Assembly (NCBI GenBank): GCA_025350985.1
Contig: JANXWU010000349.1
Location: forward strand, 1 to 6,510
Direction of reading: 5' to 3'
DNA length: 6,510 bases
Origin: Spartobacteria bacterium
Lineage (GTDB): Bacteria; Verrucomicrobiota; Verrucomicrobiia; Chthoniobacterales; Chthoniobacteraceae
Below the pieces are notes generated by a model. It was not told where the DNA came from and made no database searches. It was given only the letters and a program-made list of their open reading frames with translations. The position numbers were made by a program, and so were the translations under genes. Below are positions 1 to 6,510 of the stretch, in pieces (position 1 is the first letter of the stretch; the number at the start of each line of letters is the position of its first letter).

Positions 1-291
1 CCACAAACCGGCCACGTCGTTTGGGATGAGATTGGTGACGCGGTCGAGCATTTCCCGCGCGGCTTTGTTGGTGAAAGTCAGCAGCAGGATGTGCTGCGGC
101 TCGACGCCGTTTTCGAGCAGATACGCGACGCGATAAATCAGCGTGCGCGTCTTGCCGCTGCCAGCGCCCGCGATCACCAACGCCGGTCCCGGCGGTGCGG
201 TCACGGCCTGAAACTGCTGCGGGTTCAACTCCGCCTCGTAGTTGATTTTGATCGCCGGCGTTTGCCGCGGGAGCGTGTAGATGCGGGCCAT
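1..291 (-). CDS. UvrD/PcrA/Rep-type ATP-dependent DNA helicase, N-terminal fragment
   Basis: This is the first 97 codons of a superfamily 1A 3'-5' DNA helicase; the gene continues past the left edge. Proteins of this family unwind DNA during excision repair, mismatch repair or replication restart in the cytoplasm. Visible motifs, numbered from the ATG at 291: a Q-motif (LNPQQFQAV, residues 22-30) that contacts adenine, Walker A (AGAGSGKT, 41-48), and motif Ia ([11 protein letters not shown], 71-81) that contacts single-stranded DNA. The N-terminal stretch of about 20 residues before the Q-motif is slightly longer than in E. coli UvrD. The ATG at 291 is the natural start, although no clear Shine-Dalgarno precedes it. 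It lies 55 bp downstream of the recD stop on the same strand, so the two may be co-transcribed. RecB is unlikely, because the Q-motif and Walker A surroundings read as UvrD/PcrA. The fragment is too short to choose between UvrD, PcrA and Rep. Confidence 0.9.
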   Translation of the reverse strand, partial: MARIYTLPRQTPAIKINYEAELNPQQFQAVTAPPGPALVIAGAGSGKTRTLIYRVAYLLENGVEPQHILLLTFTNKAAREMLDRVTNLIPNDVAGLW

Positions 292-346
292 GCGTGAGTT
301 TCAAGCAAGACGAAATCCCGGCCCGCTGCAAGACTGCCGCTCTCCG

Positions 347-2050
347 TCAAACACCGCTCAACGCGTCGCGCAGTCCCGAACCACGCGTCGCCTTTTGCAA
401 AATCGCCGCCCGCAAAACCGCCTCCTCAAACCACACCTCGACTCTCTGCCGCGCGCGGGTGAGGCCGGTGTAAATGAGTTCGCGCGTCAGCACCGGCGAC
501 GGCTGATCGGGCAGCAAAAGCAGGACTTCGCCAAACTCGGAGCCCTGCGATTTGTGAACGGTCATCGCAAACGCGGGCTCGTGCTGCGGCAGGCGCGCGG
601 GCGGAATGCGGCGCAACGTGCCGTCGTCGCCGATGAAACAAGCGTTCAGTTTCCCCTCCGCATCCGGCCACACGATACCGATGTCGCCGTTGAACAAACG
701 CAGGTGGTAATCGTTGCGCGTCACGAGCAGCGGCATCCCGCGAAACAGCCGCTCGCTGCCGTCGATCAATCCAGCGTCGGCCAGGATTTGTGCGATGAGG
801 CGGTTCACATTTTCCACGCCAAAAGGACCGACGCGCATCGCGCACAGCACGCGGAAGTTTTGAAACTGACGGATCGCCTCCGTCGGTTCGCTGGCGCGCA
901 AATAGGCGGCGTAACCTGCGACGACTCGCTCGCGAAGGCTCTCTGCAAGCCGTTCTCGGGGCGGAGAAGCCTTGGCCGCCACGTCTTCCTGCGTGCCCCG
1001 CAAAATTGCCAGCGTGCCCTCGGCGTCGCCTTCGCGCACGGCGTTGGAGAGTTTGAAAATATTGCTGTTATCGCCGAAGCGGAAATTTTTCCTCAACACC
1101 ACCAGACTGCTCGCGATCGGACTTCCGGGCATCGACGCCGCCTCGGCAATGTCGCCAAGCACCGCGCCCGGCTCGACGGACGCGAGTTGATCGCGGTCGC
1201 CCAGCAAAATCACGCGCGCGGCGGACGGCAGCGCGGCAAAAAGTTTCGCCATCATCGTCAGCGGCACCATTGAGGCTTCATCGACGACGACGACATCGGC
1301 GGGCAGCGGATTTTTGGCGTCGTGATGAAAGTACAAACCGCCCCCGCGCGCGCCGAGCAGCCGGTGGAGTGTCGAAGCGGGCGCGATCAACCGCGCGGCC
1401 AAAGCCTCGCCGCCAGCGCGCAAAGATTCCTGCAAGCGCGCGGCGGCTTTGCCGGTCGGCGCGGCGAGCGCGATGCGGAGGGTTTCGCCGCCGGGTGCGT
1501 TGACGAGTTGCGTCAGGATTTTTAGCACCGCCGTCGTCTTTCCCGTGCCGGGTCCGCCAGAGATCACGACGAACCGCAGTGCGAGCGCCGTGGCGATGGC
1601 GAGTGTCTGCGCGTCGCCGGACGCGGGCACAGGACCTCCGCCGCGCGCAAGAATGGACGCCGCGAGCGCGCGTTCGTATTCGAAATAGCGGCGCAAATAA
1701 AGCCGCCCCGCGCCATCGAACACGAGCGGGGTTGTGTCCGCCGGCCCGCCGACGGCGCGCGATTCGGCCAACGCCGCGCGCATCGCTTTTGCCGTCGGCA
1801 ACTTTACATCCGGTGGCGCCACCAACGCCGCAAGATCGAGGCAAATGTGCCCTGCGCGCATCGCCCGACTGAGCAGCGCGGCGGCGATGCCAGCGTTTTC
1901 ATTTTCGCCAAAGCGCAAAATAAAACGCGAGAAATGCCGGTCGATGTCGGCGAACTCGGCAGCCTCCAAAACGGACAGCGCGTCCGGCGGCGAGAGCCTT
2001 GTTTGCCCGGCAGGGGACTGACCCGGCTTTTTCAAAGCGACCGCTTTCAT
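347..2050 (-). CDS. recD: RecD, exodeoxyribonuclease V alpha subunit (5'-3' DNA helicase)
   Basis: This 567-aa protein matches RecD1, the 5'-3' helicase subunit of RecBCD that processes double-strand breaks; E. coli RecD is about 608 aa. Residues 35-75 resemble the RecD1 N-terminal domain that binds RecC (AAALLSRAMRAGHICLDL). The superfamily 1B motor follows: Walker A GGPGTGKT (165-172), motif Ia APTGKAAARLQESL (197-210), Walker B VVVVDEAS (253-260, D257/E258), motif III GDRDQLASVEPG (284-295), a motif IV region LRKNFRF (319-325), motif V TVHKSQGSE (497-505), and motif VI YTGLTRARQRVEV (527-539) with its arginine finger. All key residues are intact, so the helicase should be active. The ATG at 2050 gives a full N-terminal domain but has no obvious Shine-Dalgarno. 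It is divergent from zwf and followed 55 bp later by the UvrD-type helicase. No recB or recC lies in the window; RecD2 is less likely because the N-terminus is the short RecD1 type. Confidence 0.93.
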   Translation of the reverse strand: MKAVALKKPGQSPAGQTRLSPPDALSVLEAAEFADIDRHFSRFILRFGENENAGIAAALLSRAMRAGHICLDLAALVAPPDVKLPTAKAMRAALAESRAVGGPADTTPLVFDGAGRLYLRRYFEYERALAASILARGGGPVPASGDAQTLAIATALALRFVVISGGPGTGKTTAVLKILTQLVNAPGGETLRIALAAPTGKAAARLQESLRAGGEALAARLIAPASTLHRLLGARGGGLYFHHDAKNPLPADVVVVDEASMVPLTMMAKLFAALPSAARVILLGDRDQLASVEPGAVLGDIAEAASMPGSPIASSLVVLRKNFRFGDNSNIFKLSNAVREGDAEGTLAILRGTQEDVAAKASPPRERLAESLRERVVAGYAAYLRASEPTEAIRQFQNFRVLCAMRVGPFGVENVNRLIAQILADAGLIDGSERLFRGMPLLVTRNDYHLRLFNGDIGIVWPDAEGKLNACFIGDDGTLRRIPPARLPQHEPAFAMTVHKSQGSEFGEVLLLLPDQPSPVLTRELIYTGLTRARQRVEVWFEEAVLRAAILQKATRGSGLRDALSGV

Positions 2051-2199
2051 ATCAGCAAAAGCACAGCCGCAAGTCAGAAAGGCCGCGTCGGATGTGTCAA
2101 CAGAATTGCTGTTTCCCGACGCTCCCGGAGCTTCTCGTGGACGTAGTTTGGGCTGGCAATCCCGACACGCGGGGTTTAACTGCCAGCGTTTTTCCCACT
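2051..2199. promoter_or_regulatory. Divergent intergenic region between recD and zwf
   Basis: These 149 bp must hold the promoters for recD (leftward) and zwf (rightward). On the minus strand, positions 2100-2095 read TTGACA, a perfect sigma-70 -35 box pointing at recD, but the hexamer about 17 bp downstream (CTGACT) is a poor -10. On the plus strand I see no paired -35/-10 boxes. An AAAGG at 2078-2082 lies 9 nt before an in-frame ATG at 2092, which would be an alternative zwf start. The promoter assignment is tentative and rests on the divergent layout more than on the boxes. Confidence 0.3.
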
Positions 2200-3756
2200 G
2201 TGAGCACGACCCTGCCGACTGCCGAATCCGTCCTGATCAACACGCTGCGTGAAGGGCTGACCACGCGCACGCTGCCGCAGCCTTGCACGGTCGTCATCTT
2301 CGGCGCGAGCGGCGACCTGACTTATCGCAAGCTCATCCCGGCGCTCTACAACATCGCGGCGGATGGCGATTTGCCAGCGGGGCTGACGGTCGTCGGGTTC
2401 GCGCGGCGAGAGAAAACAGACGAGCAGTTTCGCGACGAACTCGGAGAGGCGACGCGGAAATTTTCGCGCCAGACGGTGCGCGACGAGCTTTGGAAAAGTT
2501 TCGCGCAATCGATTTTCTATCATCGCAGCGAGTTCGGCGATGCTGATGGTTACAAGCGCCTGGCCGAGCGGCTCGACAAAATCGACGCGGAACGCGGCAC
2601 GCGCGGCAACCGCCTTTTCTATCTCTCGGTCGCGCCAACGGAATTCGAGGGGATTCTAAAAAAACTCGGCGAGTTTGGCCTGAACAAAGCGCGCGAGGGA
2701 AGCTGGGCGCGCGTGATTGTTGAGAAGCCGTTCGGCACCGATTTGCCGAGCGCGCAGGAGTTGAACTCGGTGGTGGCGCGGACTTTTTCCGAGAGCGACA
2801 CGTTTCGCATCGACCATTTTTTGGGCAAGGAAACGGCGCAGAATATCATGGTGCTGCGGTTCGCGAACGCGATCTTCGAGCCGCTATGGAACCACCGCTA
2901 CATCGACCATGTGCAGATCACCGCGAGCGAGCAGCTCGGCGTGGAGGCGCGCGGGCCGTATTACGAGGGCGCGGGCGCGTTGCGCGACATGGTGCAGAAT
3001 CATTTGATCCAACTCCTCTGCCTGGTCGCGATGGAGCCGCCGACCGATCTCACAGCCGACAGCGTGCGCGATGAAAAGGTGAAAGTCGTGCGCTCGCTGC
3101 GTCCGATCATCGGCGAGGACGTGGCGAAAAGTGTCGTGCGCGGTCAGTATGCCGCGGGCGCGATCAACGGCAAAAGCGTGCCGGCGTATCGCGTGGAGGA
3201 GCGCGTGAGCCCGAAGTCGGAGACGGAGACTTATGTGGCGCTGAAATTAAACGTGGATAACTGGCGCTGGGCCGACGTGCCATTTTACATCCGCGTCGGG
3301 AAAAGATTGCCGAAAGCCGGAACCGAAATCGCGGTGCAATTCAAAGCCGCGCCCGCCGTGTTGTTCGGACATGAAGCCACGACGCTCGGGCCGAACGTGC
3401 TCGTCATCCGCATTCAGCCTGACGAGGGAATCTCGCTGCGGATGCAGGCGAAAATTCCCGGCGCGGCGCTGCGGATCGAGCCGGTGAAAATGGATTTCCA
3501 TTACGGCACCAGTTTCGGCAAGGCCAGTCCCGAAGCCTACGAGCGGCTGCTGCTCGACGCGATGAGCGGCGACGCGACGCTCTTTGCCCGGCGCGACGAG
3601 GTGGAGAGCGCATGGAAGTTCATCGACGCGCTCGAAGACGCGTGGCACAAGTCCGCGCACCCGCCCGAGCTTTTCGAATATCCTTCCGGCTCGTGGGGGC
3701 CGAACGAAGCGGATGAACTGCTGGAACACGACGGGCGCGCCTGGCGCAGACTCTAA
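2200..3756 (+). CDS. zwf: Glucose-6-phosphate 1-dehydrogenase
   Basis: This enzyme oxidises glucose-6-phosphate to 6-phosphogluconolactone and makes NADPH, the entry step of the oxidative pentose phosphate (and Entner-Doudoroff) route in the cytoplasm. From the chosen GTG at 2200 it is 518 aa, close to the usual 490-515. The Rossmann nucleotide motif is VVIFGASGDLTYRK (residues 31-44). The substrate-binding VEKPFG is at 174-179, and the signature RIDHFLGKE at 203-211 contains D205, H206 and K210. The conserved NHLIQ carries H268, which should match the catalytic-base histidine. The C-terminal alpha/beta domain continues with PFYIRVGKRL (361-370). The frame is open back to 1999, overlapping antisense recD. 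An ATG at 2092 (554 aa) has an AAAGG 9 nt upstream, but its extra residues look non-conserved, so GTG 2200 is preferred on length although it lacks a ribosome site. opcA follows on the same strand. Confidence 0.95.
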   Translation: MSTTLPTAESVLINTLREGLTTRTLPQPCTVVIFGASGDLTYRKLIPALYNIAADGDLPAGLTVVGFARREKTDEQFRDELGEATRKFSRQTVRDELWKSFAQSIFYHRSEFGDADGYKRLAERLDKIDAERGTRGNRLFYLSVAPTEFEGILKKLGEFGLNKAREGSWARVIVEKPFGTDLPSAQELNSVVARTFSESDTFRIDHFLGKETAQNIMVLRFANAIFEPLWNHRYIDHVQITASEQLGVEARGPYYEGAGALRDMVQNHLIQLLCLVAMEPPTDLTADSVRDEKVKVVRSLRPIIGEDVAKSVVRGQYAAGAINGKSVPAYRVEERVSPKSETETYVALKLNVDNWRWADVPFYIRVGKRLPKAGTEIAVQFKAAPAVLFGHEATTLGPNVLVIRIQPDEGISLRMQAKIPGAALRIEPVKMDFHYGTSFGKASPEAYERLLLDAMSGDATLFARRDEVESAWKFIDALEDAWHKSAHPPELFEYPSGSWGPNEADELLEHDGRAWRRL

Positions 3757-3902
3757 ATTTCAGCCACAGATGAACACAGATGAAACACAGATTCGGAAAG
3801 ACGAATCTGGAACTCAGGAACACAGGAAAAGTCTTTTCTTCCTTCCTGAGTTCTTGAGTTCCAGATTTTCCGTCATCCGTGTTTCGTCCGTGGCTAAATA
3901 AA
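3757..3902. repeat. MITE-like palindromic repeat filling the zwf-opcA spacer
   Basis: The whole gap between zwf and opcA is an imperfect palindrome. The left end (3757 onward, ATTTCAGCCACAGATGAACA) matches the reverse complement of the right end (about 3870-3899, starting ATTTAGCCACGGACGAAACA) with one indel and a few mismatches, forming terminal inverted repeats. The left end also contains a short direct repetition of CACAGATGAA (3769-3795). Inside lies a strong hairpin at 3804-3867. This architecture, the AT-richer composition than the flanking genes and the absence of a credible ORF suggest a non-autonomous, dispersed intergenic repeat. From memory, very similar CCACAGATGAACACAGATG sequences recur between genes in verrucomicrobial and other environmental genomes. 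Dispersal in this genome cannot be shown from one copy. Confidence 0.75.
3804..3867 (+). terminator. Strong central hairpin in the zwf-opcA spacer; possible terminator or attenuator
   Basis: Positions 3804-3828 pair with 3843-3867: 23 Watson-Crick pairs, one G-U (3817/3854) and one A-A mismatch (3822/3849) over 25 positions. The outer 13 pairs (AATCTGGAACTCA with TGAGTTCCAGATT) are perfect. The loop is pyrimidine-rich (about 3829-3842). No long U-tract follows, only TTTTCC, so classical intrinsic termination is uncertain. As RNA it should fold firmly between zwf and opcA and could partly terminate, stall or stabilise the transcript. The structure is certain from the sequence; the regulatory effect is inference. 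Confidence 0.45.
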
Positions 3903-4961
3903 ATGGCTGAAGTTGCCTCCACATTTTCCGCCGGTGTCCCCGTCGAAATCGACCGGATCGATCGCGAGTTGAAAAAGCTCTGGGAACAAAGCGACGGCGC
4001 CACCACGCGCGCGTCGCTCATCAACCTCGCGCTCTACTGCGAGGGTGCGGAGGCGATGGCTCGCAACACGGAAATGATCGCGAAGTTCACGCAGGATCAC
4101 GCGTGCCGGGCCATCCTGATTTGCGCCGAGCCGGGCGCGCCGACGCTGCGCGCGCAGGCGTGGATCAACGCGCATTGCCACTTGAGCCGCGCGGGCGCGA
4201 AACAGATTTGCTGCGAGCAAATCACCTTCCTGCTCGAAGGTCCCAACACCTGCGGCCTCATCCCGAACATCGTTTTTTCGCACCTCGACTCCGACCTACC
4301 GCTCTATCTCTGGTGGCAGGGCGAATTTTCCGAATCGCTGGACGAGCAGCTTTGGAAATGGGTGGATCGCCTCGTCTTCGACAGCCGCGAATGGCGTGAC
4401 GCGAAGCAGCAATTCGCCACGCTGCGTGACTCGCTGGCCAGCACTGGTTCACGCTTGATCCTCTGCGACCTGAACTGGACGCGCGTGCTCGCGGTGCGCC
4501 AGGCGCTCGCGCAAATGTTCGATCTTCCGGCAAACTTGTCGCACCTCCACGCCATTGAGCGCGCCACGATCACGCATGCGCCCGGCAGCCGCACGACGGC
4601 GGTGCTGCTTGCCGGCTGGTTGATGGCGCAACTGGGCTGGCGCGTGGAAAAAATCGCGCAACGCAGCTTCGACTTCGCGCAACCCGACGGCCCCGCCGTG
4701 CATCTCGACCTGCGCGAACGCGAAGGCGCGCCCATCGGCGAATGCACGCTGGAATCAAAGGAAGCATCCTTCCGCGTCGCGCGCGATGCCGGCTCCGAGT
4801 TTCTCCATGCCTACGTGCGAATGCCTGACGTGCGGAAATACGATCACCTGCTGCCCGCGGGCAAAGAAGACATCCTCGATTTGCTCAACCAGGAACTAAT
4901 GCGCGGCGGCAAGCACGGGATTTATCTCAAATCCCTCGCCGCCGCCGAGACGCTGCTTTAA
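3903..4961 (+). CDS. opcA: OpcA, glucose-6-phosphate dehydrogenase assembly protein
   Basis: OpcA binds glucose-6-phosphate dehydrogenase and promotes its assembly or activation; it is best studied in cyanobacteria, where it lies next to zwf. The 352-aa product shows the family's hallmarks: DLPLYLWWQGE at residues 131-141, CDLNWTRVL at 188-196 and a C-terminal alpha/beta portion ending KHGIYLKSLAAAETLL. There is no signal peptide or membrane segment, so it should be cytosolic. The ATG at 3903 comes right after the repeat element. An upstream in-frame GTG at 3879 lies inside the repeat and is rejected. No Shine-Dalgarno is visible (AAATAAA precedes the ATG). The protein is shorter than cyanobacterial OpcA as I recall it; its last cysteine is residue 281, so a redox pair near the C-terminus as reported in cyanobacteria seems absent. 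The immediately upstream zwf on the same strand strongly supports the call. Confidence 0.9.
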   Translation: MAEVASTFSAGVPVEIDRIDRELKKLWEQSDGATTRASLINLALYCEGAEAMARNTEMIAKFTQDHACRAILICAEPGAPTLRAQAWINAHCHLSRAGAKQICCEQITFLLEGPNTCGLIPNIVFSHLDSDLPLYLWWQGEFSESLDEQLWKWVDRLVFDSREWRDAKQQFATLRDSLASTGSRLILCDLNWTRVLAVRQALAQMFDLPANLSHLHAIERATITHAPGSRTTAVLLAGWLMAQLGWRVEKIAQRSFDFAQPDGPAVHLDLREREGAPIGECTLESKEASFRVARDAGSEFLHAYVRMPDVRKYDHLLPAGKEDILDLLNQELMRGGKHGIYLKSLAAAETLL

Positions 4962-5118
4962 AGCGCGACGTAGCCGCGTTCAGCGGCTGTTCCCTTCGAT
5001 CAGGTCGTCGGATGCAGGGTCGCGATCCTTGCTTGGATAAAACGAAAGCGTCGGGAATAAGTCGCGTGGCGTGGGGCCTCGCGGATGGGGACGGCTTTCA
5101 AACGCGTCGGTGCCAGTC
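4962..5118. other. Non-coding gap between converging opcA and glcF-like gene
   Basis: This 157-bp spacer separates the stop codons of opcA (plus) and the glcF-like gene (minus). A small inverted repeat, AGCCGC-GTTCA-GCGGCT (4972-4988), begins 11 bp after the opcA stop and could end that transcript, but no T-tract follows it. No comparable hairpin was found for the minus-strand gene. Short open frames crossing the gap have no recognisable product. Confidence 0.5.
4972..4988 (+). terminator. Weak hairpin downstream of opcA
   Basis: A perfect 6-bp GC-rich stem (AGCCGC/GCGGCT) with a 5-nt loop sits 11 bp after the opcA stop codon. The following bases, GTTCCC, are not a U-tract, so it is only a candidate terminator. 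Confidence 0.25.
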
Positions 5119-6510
5119 CTATGTTTCGCTTTCGCGATACGCTTTCGCGAGCAGGCTGATCGTGTGGATGACCTCGTTCGGGCGGCCGGACTCGCGCACG
5201 CCGCATTCGAGTTGCACCATGCAGCCGGGATTCGCCGTCGCGACCACGCGCGCTTTCGTCTTGTCGATTTGCGCGAGTTTGCGGTCGAGCAGTTTCTTCG
5301 ACATTTCGGGCTGCGTGATGTTGTAAATGCCCGCGCTGCCGCAGCACCACATCGATTCGGGCAGCTCGACGAGTTCGAGATTCGGGATCGCCTTCAAGAT
5401 TTCACGCGGCTGTTTCGTGATTTTTTGCCCGTGGCAAAGGTGACACGCCTCATGGTAGGTGACCTTGAGATTGCTGATTGCTGATTGCCGATTGCCGATT
5501 GGTTTTCGGATTCCGATTTCGCAAAGCCACTCGTGGATGTCCTTCAATTTCGCCGACCATTTTTTGGCGCGCTCCGCAAACTGCGCGTCGTCGTGCAGCA
5601 GGTGCGCGTAGTTTTTCAAATGGGAACCACAGCCCGCGGCGTTGGTGATGATCGCGTCGAGGTTCTCCAGCGAGCCGCCCGCCGCGCGTTCCATCGCGGC
5701 GATGTTGCGGCGGCACATCTCGCGCGAGAGTTCGAGTTCGCCGTTGTGCGCGTGCAGCGAGCCGCAGCAAAACTGCGCGCGCGGCGTGACGACTTCGCAG
5801 GCGTTCGCGAGCAGCACCTCGACGGTGTCGCGATTCACGTCGGGATAGACTAAATCCTGCACGCAGCCGGTGAGCATCCCGACGCGGAATTTTCGCGGCG
5901 TCTCCGGCGTTTCCACCGGCGCGATGCGGCCGTCGGAAAAGGGCACCTTCACCGTCGGCGTCAGCGGTTCGAGTTCGCGGATGGATTTCGGCAGGAGCGC
6001 CGTGAGTTTCAATCCGCGCACGAGTGCTTGCAGCCCGCTCGCCTGGTAAATCCACATCAGATAACCGATGGCGCGCAGCAGGTTCGGATTGGTGAAAATG
6101 AACTTCACGGTCGCGGCGCGGATGAACGACCGCTTCACCGTTTTCAACACGCCCGCCTGCTCGATGTCGGCGCGCGCATTCTCAAACAGCTCCGCGTATT
6201 TCACACCCGCCGGGCACGCCGTTTCGCAAGCGAGACAGCCCAGGCAAAAATACATTTCCTCCCCAACCGCCTCGGTCACGTCCATCTTGCCCTCCGCAAC
6301 CTGCCGCATGAGCGCGATGCGCCCGCGCGGGCTGTTGCGCTCGAGTTTCGTCGCGTCGTAAGTCGGACACGTCGGCAGGCACATGCCGCAATGGATGCAC
6401 TGCTGGACGACGGAGAAATCGAGGTGTTCGAGATAGAACGGCTTCGCGTGCCGGCCTTCGGGATTCGAGCGTCCGATGGCGAGGATGGTGTCGTTGGCTG
6501 TCTCGTTCTT
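5119..6510 (-). CDS. glcF: GlcF-type (Fe-S)-binding protein, probable glycolate oxidase iron-sulfur subunit, 5'-partial
   Basis: The frame stays open from the right edge to the TAG at 5119 and gives at least 463 residues; no ATG, GTG or TTG occurs before the first cluster, so the start lies outside. GlcF carries electrons from the flavoprotein subunits of glycolate oxidase to the respiratory chain. In-window numbering: first ferredoxin motif CIHCGMCLPTCP (C38, C41, C44, C48); second CLGCLACETACP (C89, C92, C95, C99); CCG domain 1 with GC at 215-216, FCCGS at 247-251 and NAAGCG at 290-295; CCG domain 2 with YHEACHLCHGQ at 352-362, WCCGSAGIYN at 388-397 and NPGC at 427-430. All cluster ligands look intact. 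E. coli GlcF is 407 aa with about 27 residues before its first cysteine, so this N-terminus is longer. A linker at about 337-347 is encoded by a 7-bp tandem repeat. LutA/GlpC-like relatives share this layout, so the substrate is inferred; a flavin subunit gene is expected just beyond the right edge. Confidence 0.85.
   Translation of the reverse strand, partial: KNETANDTILAIGRSNPEGRHAKPFYLEHLDFSVVQQCIHCGMCLPTCPTYDATKLERNSPRGRIALMRQVAEGKMDVTEAVGEEMYFCLGCLACETACPAGVKYAELFENARADIEQAGVLKTVKRSFIRAATVKFIFTNPNLLRAIGYLMWIYQASGLQALVRGLKLTALLPKSIRELEPLTPTVKVPFSDGRIAPVETPETPRKFRVGMLTGCVQDLVYPDVNRDTVEVLLANACEVVTPRAQFCCGSLHAHNGELELSREMCRRNIAAMERAAGGSLENLDAIITNAAGCGSHLKNYAHLLHDDAQFAERAKKWSAKLKDIHEWLCEIGIRKPIGNRQSAISNLKVTYHEACHLCHGQKITKQPREILKAIPNLELVELPESMWCCGSAGIYNITQPEMSKKLLDRKLAQIDKTKARVVATANPGCMVQLECGVRESGRPNEVIHTISLLAKAYRESET
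5470..5502. repeat. 7-bp tandem repeat inside the glcF-like coding region
   Basis: Plus-strand units are ATTGCTG, ATTGCTG, ATTGCCG, ATTGCCG and a partial ATTGG, about 4.7 copies. Read on the minus strand within the gene, it encodes the polar linker IGNRQSAISNL between the IHEWL segment and the second CCG domain. The unit is not a multiple of three, so a change in copy number by one or two units would shift the frame. The same AATCAGCAATCGGCAATC-like sequence is, from memory, a common intergenic low-complexity repeat in several bacterial phyla. Confidence 0.85.

Noticed and set aside
281..1273. A 330-codon plus-strand open frame
   Set aside because: It lies fully antisense to recD, whose helicase motifs are unambiguous. 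Its product is rich in Arg, Gln and His with no recognisable domain, typical of a shadow frame in GC-rich DNA.
3584..3901. A 105-codon plus-strand open frame spanning the end of zwf and the spacer
   Set aside because: It is out of frame with zwf, and its second half is translated from the palindromic repeat. There is no sign of a real protein.
3879..3902. Upstream GTG start for opcA
   Set aside because: The extra eight residues come from the terminal inverted repeat of the intergenic element. The ATG at 3903 starts the OpcA-like sequence.
5000..5350. A 116-codon minus-strand open frame crossing the gap downstream of the glcF-like gene
   Set aside because: It overlaps the end of the glcF-like gene in another frame and has no recognisable features.
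5470..5502. Possible CRISPR-like array
   Set aside because: The units are only 7 bp and directly adjoining with no spacers, so it is a simple tandem repeat.
5450..6055. A 201-codon minus-strand open frame overlapping the glcF-like gene
   Set aside because: It is a different frame of the same strand as a gene with intact Fe-S and CCG motifs. The translation is Arg/Ala-rich with no domain.

Overview
The window is GC-rich, gene-dense bacterial chromosome with ordinary housekeeping genes. It holds five protein-coding genes, two of them cut by the window edges, in the order: UvrD-type helicase (minus, partial), recD (minus), zwf (plus), opcA (plus), glcF-like iron-sulfur protein (minus, partial). 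The source is most likely a Verrucomicrobiota-type or similar environmental Gram-negative bacterium. That assignment is inference: it rests on the base composition, a zwf-opcA pair, and two low-complexity intergenic-style repeats of a kind I associate with that group. No rRNA, tRNA or taxonomic marker is present to settle it.

Positions 1-2050 (minus strand) encode a DNA-repair pair. recD (2050 to 347) carries every superfamily 1B helicase motif. After a 55-bp gap follows the N-terminal 97 codons of a UvrD/PcrA/Rep-type superfamily 1A helicase that runs off the left edge. No recB or recC is visible. Positions 2051-2199 form the divergent intergenic region that serves recD to the left and zwf to the right.

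Positions 2200-4961 (plus strand) are a pentose-phosphate pair: zwf, glucose-6-phosphate dehydrogenase, and opcA, its assembly/activation protein. Together they should control carbon entry and NADPH production in the oxidative pentose phosphate pathway. The 146 bp between them are almost entirely an imperfect palindromic, MITE-like repeat (about 3757-3902). It has terminal inverted repeats and a strong 25-position central hairpin, so the whole leader of opcA lies in repeat DNA.

Positions 4962-5118 are a short non-coding gap between converging genes. Positions 5119-6510 (minus strand) encode most of a GlcF-type protein with two [4Fe-4S] ferredoxin motifs and two CCG domains, probably the iron-sulfur subunit of a glycolate/lactate-type oxidase. 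Its flavin partner would lie beyond the right edge. The linker before its second CCG domain is encoded by a 7-bp tandem repeat (5470-5502).

I found no convincing new biological system. The two repeat elements, one intergenic and one inside a coding region, are the most interesting structures.
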